From CAISIP01 sp031367285 (lineage in GTDB: Bacteria > Pseudomonadota > Gammaproteobacteria > Burkholderiales > Burkholderiaceae_C): DNA of 45,276 bases. Of the stretch, positions 42,678 through 45,276 are shown piece after piece. The DNA lies in the NCBI GenBank assembly GCA_031367285.1, contig JANLPN010000090.1, positions 1 through 45,276 of the forward strand, in the 5' to 3' direction. Every line of letters begins with the position of its first letter. Positions within the stretch are counted from its first letter, which is position 1. The position numbers and the translations under genes were made by a program. The notes under the pieces were generated by a model, which saw only the letters and a list, made by a program, of their open reading frames with translations, made no database searches and was not told where the DNA came from.

Positions 42678-43871
42678 ATGCGTTTATGTGAAGTTGAAGC
42701 CAAGGCCATGCTGCGCCATAGCGGCATCGCCATTCCCAAAAGCAGGTTCGTGGCCGCGGATGCGCCGTTGGACCTTGCGGGTTTTGCCGGCGGTGTCGCC
42801 AAGGCGCAGCTATTGAGTGGCGGGCGCGGAAAGGCTGGCCTGGTGCGCTTTGGGGCGGACGAAGAAAGCTTGCGCAAGGAAGTTCTGGCGCTGCGTGAAC
42901 GCATCGCAGCCGACGGCAAACCGGCCGGAATCCTGGTCGAGGAAAAGATCGCCATCGCGGCCGAGTATTACCTCTCGTTTGTGATCGACGATGCGCTGCA
43001 ATGCCCCGTGTTGTTGTTCTCGCCGCAAGGCGGTATCGACATTGAAGAGGCACAAGACGCGGTATTTTCTTTCCTGGTGGACCCTCTTGTTGAACTGCGT
43101 CCACACCACCTGATCGCTTTTTTTGCGAAAACGGGTGTCGAGGGGAAACTGCTGGGCGCCCTGACGCGGCTGACCGTGTCGCTGTACCGCTTGTTCGCGG
43201 CCGAAGACGCCGAAATGCTGGAGATCAATCCGCTTGCGGTTTCCAGGGACGGCAAACTGGTGCCGCTCGACGCCAAGATGGTGCTGGACGACAGCGCCTT
43301 TTTCCGACATCGCGGCCGGCACACGCCGCTATCGGAGCGGCTCGAACAAGCCGAATTGACGCCACTGGAGCGCGAGGCGGCGGACGCCGGCTTTAGCTTC
43401 GTGGAAATGCCCGGCGACGTAGCCATCATGAGCGCCGGCGCCGGCATGGGCATGATGCTGATCGACCTGATAGGCCAGGCCGGCCTGCGTCCCGCATGTT
43501 TTGTCGATGGCGCGGTCGGCAGCAAAGGCGACCAGACCACGGAGCGCCTGCGCCTGGTGTTCAAACGCGCCGAGGCGGCCGACGTCAGGGCCATCATGTT
43601 CTACCAGACCCTGGGCACACGCGACCTGAAGCCGCGCGTCGAAGCGCTGTTGGCGCTGCTGAAAGAAACACCGCCCAGCAAGCCGTTCTATTTCGGCCTG
43701 TCTGCGACCTACCTGGCCGAACGCAACATGACGGCGCAGCAGGCCTGCGCCCTGCTGCAGGACCAGGGCTACTTCGCGACCTCGGAAGCCAATGAGCTGG
43801 TGGCGCGGATTCGCGCGGATTTGAAACCGGCCCAAACGCGGACGCCTCGACGAACCGGCAACCTCCCATAG
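42678..43871 (+). CDS. Succinyl-CoA synthetase beta-like subunit (ATP-grasp acid-CoA ligase)
   Basis: The protein has 397 residues. The N-terminal ATP-grasp domain contains AKAQLLSGGRGKAGLVRF (~41-58) and LEINPLAV (~190), as in SucC. The C-terminal ligase/CoA domain is present but differs, without the usual GGI loop, so it is a paralogue rather than housekeeping SucC. Together with the divergent SucD-like protein it would activate a carboxylic acid to its CoA ester with ATP. A GAGGAG site precedes the ATG. It ends 20 bp before the gene relics on the other strand. Confidence 0.88.
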   Translation: MRLCEVEAKAMLRHSGIAIPKSRFVAADAPLDLAGFAGGVAKAQLLSGGRGKAGLVRFGADEESLRKEVLALRERIAADGKPAGILVEEKIAIAAEYYLSFVIDDALQCPVLLFSPQGGIDIEEAQDAVFSFLVDPLVELRPHHLIAFFAKTGVEGKLLGALTRLTVSLYRLFAAEDAEMLEINPLAVSRDGKLVPLDAKMVLDDSAFFRHRGRHTPLSERLEQAELTPLEREAADAGFSFVEMPGDVAIMSAGAGMGMMLIDLIGQAGLRPACFVDGAVGSKGDQTTERLRLVFKRAEAADVRAIMFYQTLGTRDLKPRVEALLALLKETPPSKPFYFGLSATYLAERNMTAQQACALLQDQGYFATSEANELVARIRADLKPAQTRTPRRTGNLP

Positions 43872-43890
43872 AAGCTCCCGAGAGCGTCGA

Positions 43891-44281
43891 TCAGGCCCGC
43901 AGCCGCGTGTTGTCCGGGTCTAGCGGCGAATCGATCAGCGCGGTAGCCTGCTTGCGTTGCCCAAGCACCTCGATCTCCAGAGCGCGGCTTGATGTTCTCC
44001 GGGTCGTACAGGGAACGGTAGCCCACCGCCTCGACCTTGACTGGATAGACATCCGCGAAGTACTGGATCTGCAGTTCTGGCCACACTTCGGCATACGCAT
44101 GCGGCAGGTAGGCCAGGGCAATGTTCTTGCCGATGGTCGGGCCGAAGGCGATGCTGGTGGTGTAGGAGCGGCGGCCTTCGGAATCGATCAGCGTGGCGCC
44201 GGTTGCGGGGTCCATCACCGGCAAGTTGCCCAGGGGATAACGCGCCACGCCGGTACTGTCGATGTTGCTGGTCAGGGGTTC
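43891..44281 (-). pseudogene. Relics of two GcvT/dimethylglycine-dehydrogenase-type genes
   Basis: Reading the minus strand from ~44281, a fragment equals the C-terminal ~100 residues of a GcvT-family flavoprotein (TSNIDSTGVARYPLGNLP ... SLYDPENIKPRS), with an in-frame stop just upstream, so the rest is lost. At about 43978 the sequence switches frame into the last ~30 residues of a second protein of this type (LEIEVLGQRKQATALIDSPLDPDNTRLRA, split here by position), ending at the TGA at 43891. The second end resembles that of the intact gene at 852-3281. A deletion has joined two neighbouring dehydrogenase genes and removed most of both. Confidence 0.75.
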
Positions 44282-44410
44282 GGGCAGCATACCCTATTGC
44301 ATACAAGGAGCGATGGTGTCCTGTTGATGCGGGTCAACCGGGGCAGGATCAGGCGTGGCCAACGACACCGTCTCACACCACACAAAGGCGGCGCTATGGG
44401 GCCACCGGGA

Positions 44411-45124
44411 CTACAACCACAACGATTGGTTGTTCCGCACTTCAGGGTCGGCCTGATAACGTGCCCGTTCTTCGCGCCAGCTTTCAAGCAGCGGCGCAAT
44501 GCCCATGCCTTTGGCCAGGCGCTTGAGCCGGGCCGCACTCAGGGGCTCGATCTCCAGGTCAAACGGCGGTCGCGTCATGCGGCTGCGGGGCGAGGCACCC
44601 AGGTAGAGCCAGTCCAACAGGGCCTTCTCCGGCGTCGCGCGCCGGTAATCAAAGCGGGCGTCCTGCAGGTCGTCATGCCTGCCCGCCCGTTCATCATTCA
44701 GATGCGCCGGCATGGCGAAGAAGCGGAATGTGCCGGCCAGCGTCTTGCGGTCGGAAACCTGCGGCGTCGGCCAGCCCGGGTCGATGGGAATGACACACGT
44801 GACTGTGTCGCCGAAGTTGTTGGTCAGCCCTGCCTGCTCCAGCACCCATGCCAGGCTGACAATGCTGCGCGAGCGCACCCATTGCGCCGCGGCGGCCGGG
44901 CTCACGTCGCGGTGGCCCAGGCGGTTGAGGTAGACGCCTTTGATGACGGGGCGCAGTTTATGCGACTGCACAAGATCCTTGAGCCAGCGCTGGATGGTTG
45001 GCCGGGAGGGGGGCGCGGCCGCGCTGGCAGTCGCGAGCATCTCGACCATGCCTGTGGTCAGCACAGCCGGCGTGTCGGCGCTCATGAGCCGCGCTTCGGC
45101 GGTGAGCTTCCATTCCGGTCTCAT
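44411..45124 (-). CDS. AbiEi-type antitoxin / transcriptional regulator
   Basis: The protein has 237 residues. A winged helix-turn-helix (about 40-70, with RWLKDLVQSHKLRPVIKGVYLN in two parts) is followed by an AbiEi-like domain containing RSRSIVSLAWVLEQAGL and TPEKALLDWLYLG. AbiEi proteins repress their operon and neutralise the AbiEii nucleotidyltransferase toxin of type IV toxin-antitoxin systems. No AbiEii gene follows: downstream are 130 bp without a gene and then relics. The start overlaps the stop of the truncated upstream gene as ATGA. The partner may be that gene or may have been lost. Confidence 0.7.
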   Translation of the reverse strand: MRPEWKLTAEARLMSADTPAVLTTGMVEMLATASAAAPPSRPTIQRWLKDLVQSHKLRPVIKGVYLNRLGHRDVSPAAAAQWVRSRSIVSLAWVLEQAGLTNNFGDTVTCVIPIDPGWPTPQVSDRKTLAGTFRFFAMPAHLNDERAGRHDDLQDARFDYRRATPEKALLDWLYLGASPRSRMTRPPFDLEIEPLSAARLKRLAKGMGIAPLLESWREERARYQADPEVRNNQSLWL

Positions 45125-45276
45125 GGCGGCATGCCCTTGAGCAGCAGCGCTTCGCCGGCCCAGCGTTCTACGGCTTCGCCCACAGCCAGGGTGTACGTGA
45201 GCCAGCGTTCTTCGTCCAGGGTTTCGCGGATGCCAGGGGGCAAGTACGGCAGTAGTTCTTCCCGTGCCAGAGCGAA
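45121..45276 (-). CDS. C-terminal end of an unknown gene (runs off window)
   Basis: Fifty-one codons are readable from the window edge to a TGA at 45121, containing ELLPYLPPGIRETLDEERW and ending ALLLKGMPP. I do not recognise a family. Its stop overlaps the AbiEi start by 4 bp (ATGA), so the two genes form one operon and the protein could be the functional partner of the antitoxin-like protein. Confidence 0.65.
   Translation of the reverse strand, partial: FALAREELLPYLPPGIRETLDEERWLTYTLAVGEAVERWAGEALLLKGMPP

Overview
The window reads as chromosomal DNA of a betaproteobacterium of the order Burkholderiales, most likely a Comamonadaceae member (Polaromonas/Rhodoferax/Variovorax type). The evidence is the high-GC coding style, the spc/alpha ribosomal gene order with infA-rpmJ after secY, the queA-tgt / recG-oxyR-ubiA neighbourhood, and a Bug/TctC receptor beside CoA-ester genes. 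The genus is inference; no 16S rRNA is present.

Layout. (1) 1-5021, minus strand: a quaternary/tertiary amine demethylation cluster. An MttB-family methyltransferase without pyrrolysine, a GcvT-fused FAD dehydrogenase of the dimethylglycine dehydrogenase type and the start of soxB (sarcosine oxidase beta) suggest betaine -> dimethylglycine -> sarcosine -> glycine. A ~110-bp palindromic element lies between the first two. (2) 5239-14602, minus strand: initiator tRNA-fMet and its terminator, then the ribosomal spc and alpha operons from rplN to rplQ with secY, infA and rpoA. rplN is the first gene and has its own sigma70 promoter, so the S10 part lies elsewhere. (3) 14609-18627: glpK-glpD glycerol catabolism, divergent proC. 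(4) 18786-23457, minus strand: an accessory block with an operon of a dockerin-bearing beta-propeller exoprotein followed by a PEP-CTERM protein carrying a cohesin-like domain, flanked by a small secreted protein and a GspC-like type II secretion protein. (5) 23576-32162: ubiA, DyP peroxidase, oxyR and recG in one direction; queA-tgt in the other; then a divergent PurM-family gene. (6) 32391-43871: a large acyl-CoA catabolic cluster in two convergent operons whose last genes overlap by 7 bp. The plus operon has an HMG-CoA-lyase-like protein, a crotonase, a CoA-transferase, another crotonase and a TetR. The minus operon has a SucD-like subunit, an alpha-methylacyl-CoA-racemase-like protein, an acyl-CoA dehydrogenase, a TetR paralogue and a TctC receptor. 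A SucC-like subunit is divergent from the SucD-like gene. (7) 43891-45276: gene relics, an AbiEi-type antitoxin without a visible toxin, and a truncated gene.

Two parts look least described. In the cohesin/dockerin pair, one protein carries the cell-envelope sorting tail and its operon partner carries only the docking module, which suggests a two-piece surface display system. In the acyl-CoA cluster, catalytic residues read directly from the sequence (racemase H151/D181/E266, a dehydrogenase base apparently moved to E237, a lyase with Asn in place of its catalytic Cys, one crotonase lacking a catalytic Glu) point to a methyl-branched, probably dicarboxylic, substrate handled by non-standard chemistry. 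All substrate assignments are inference.
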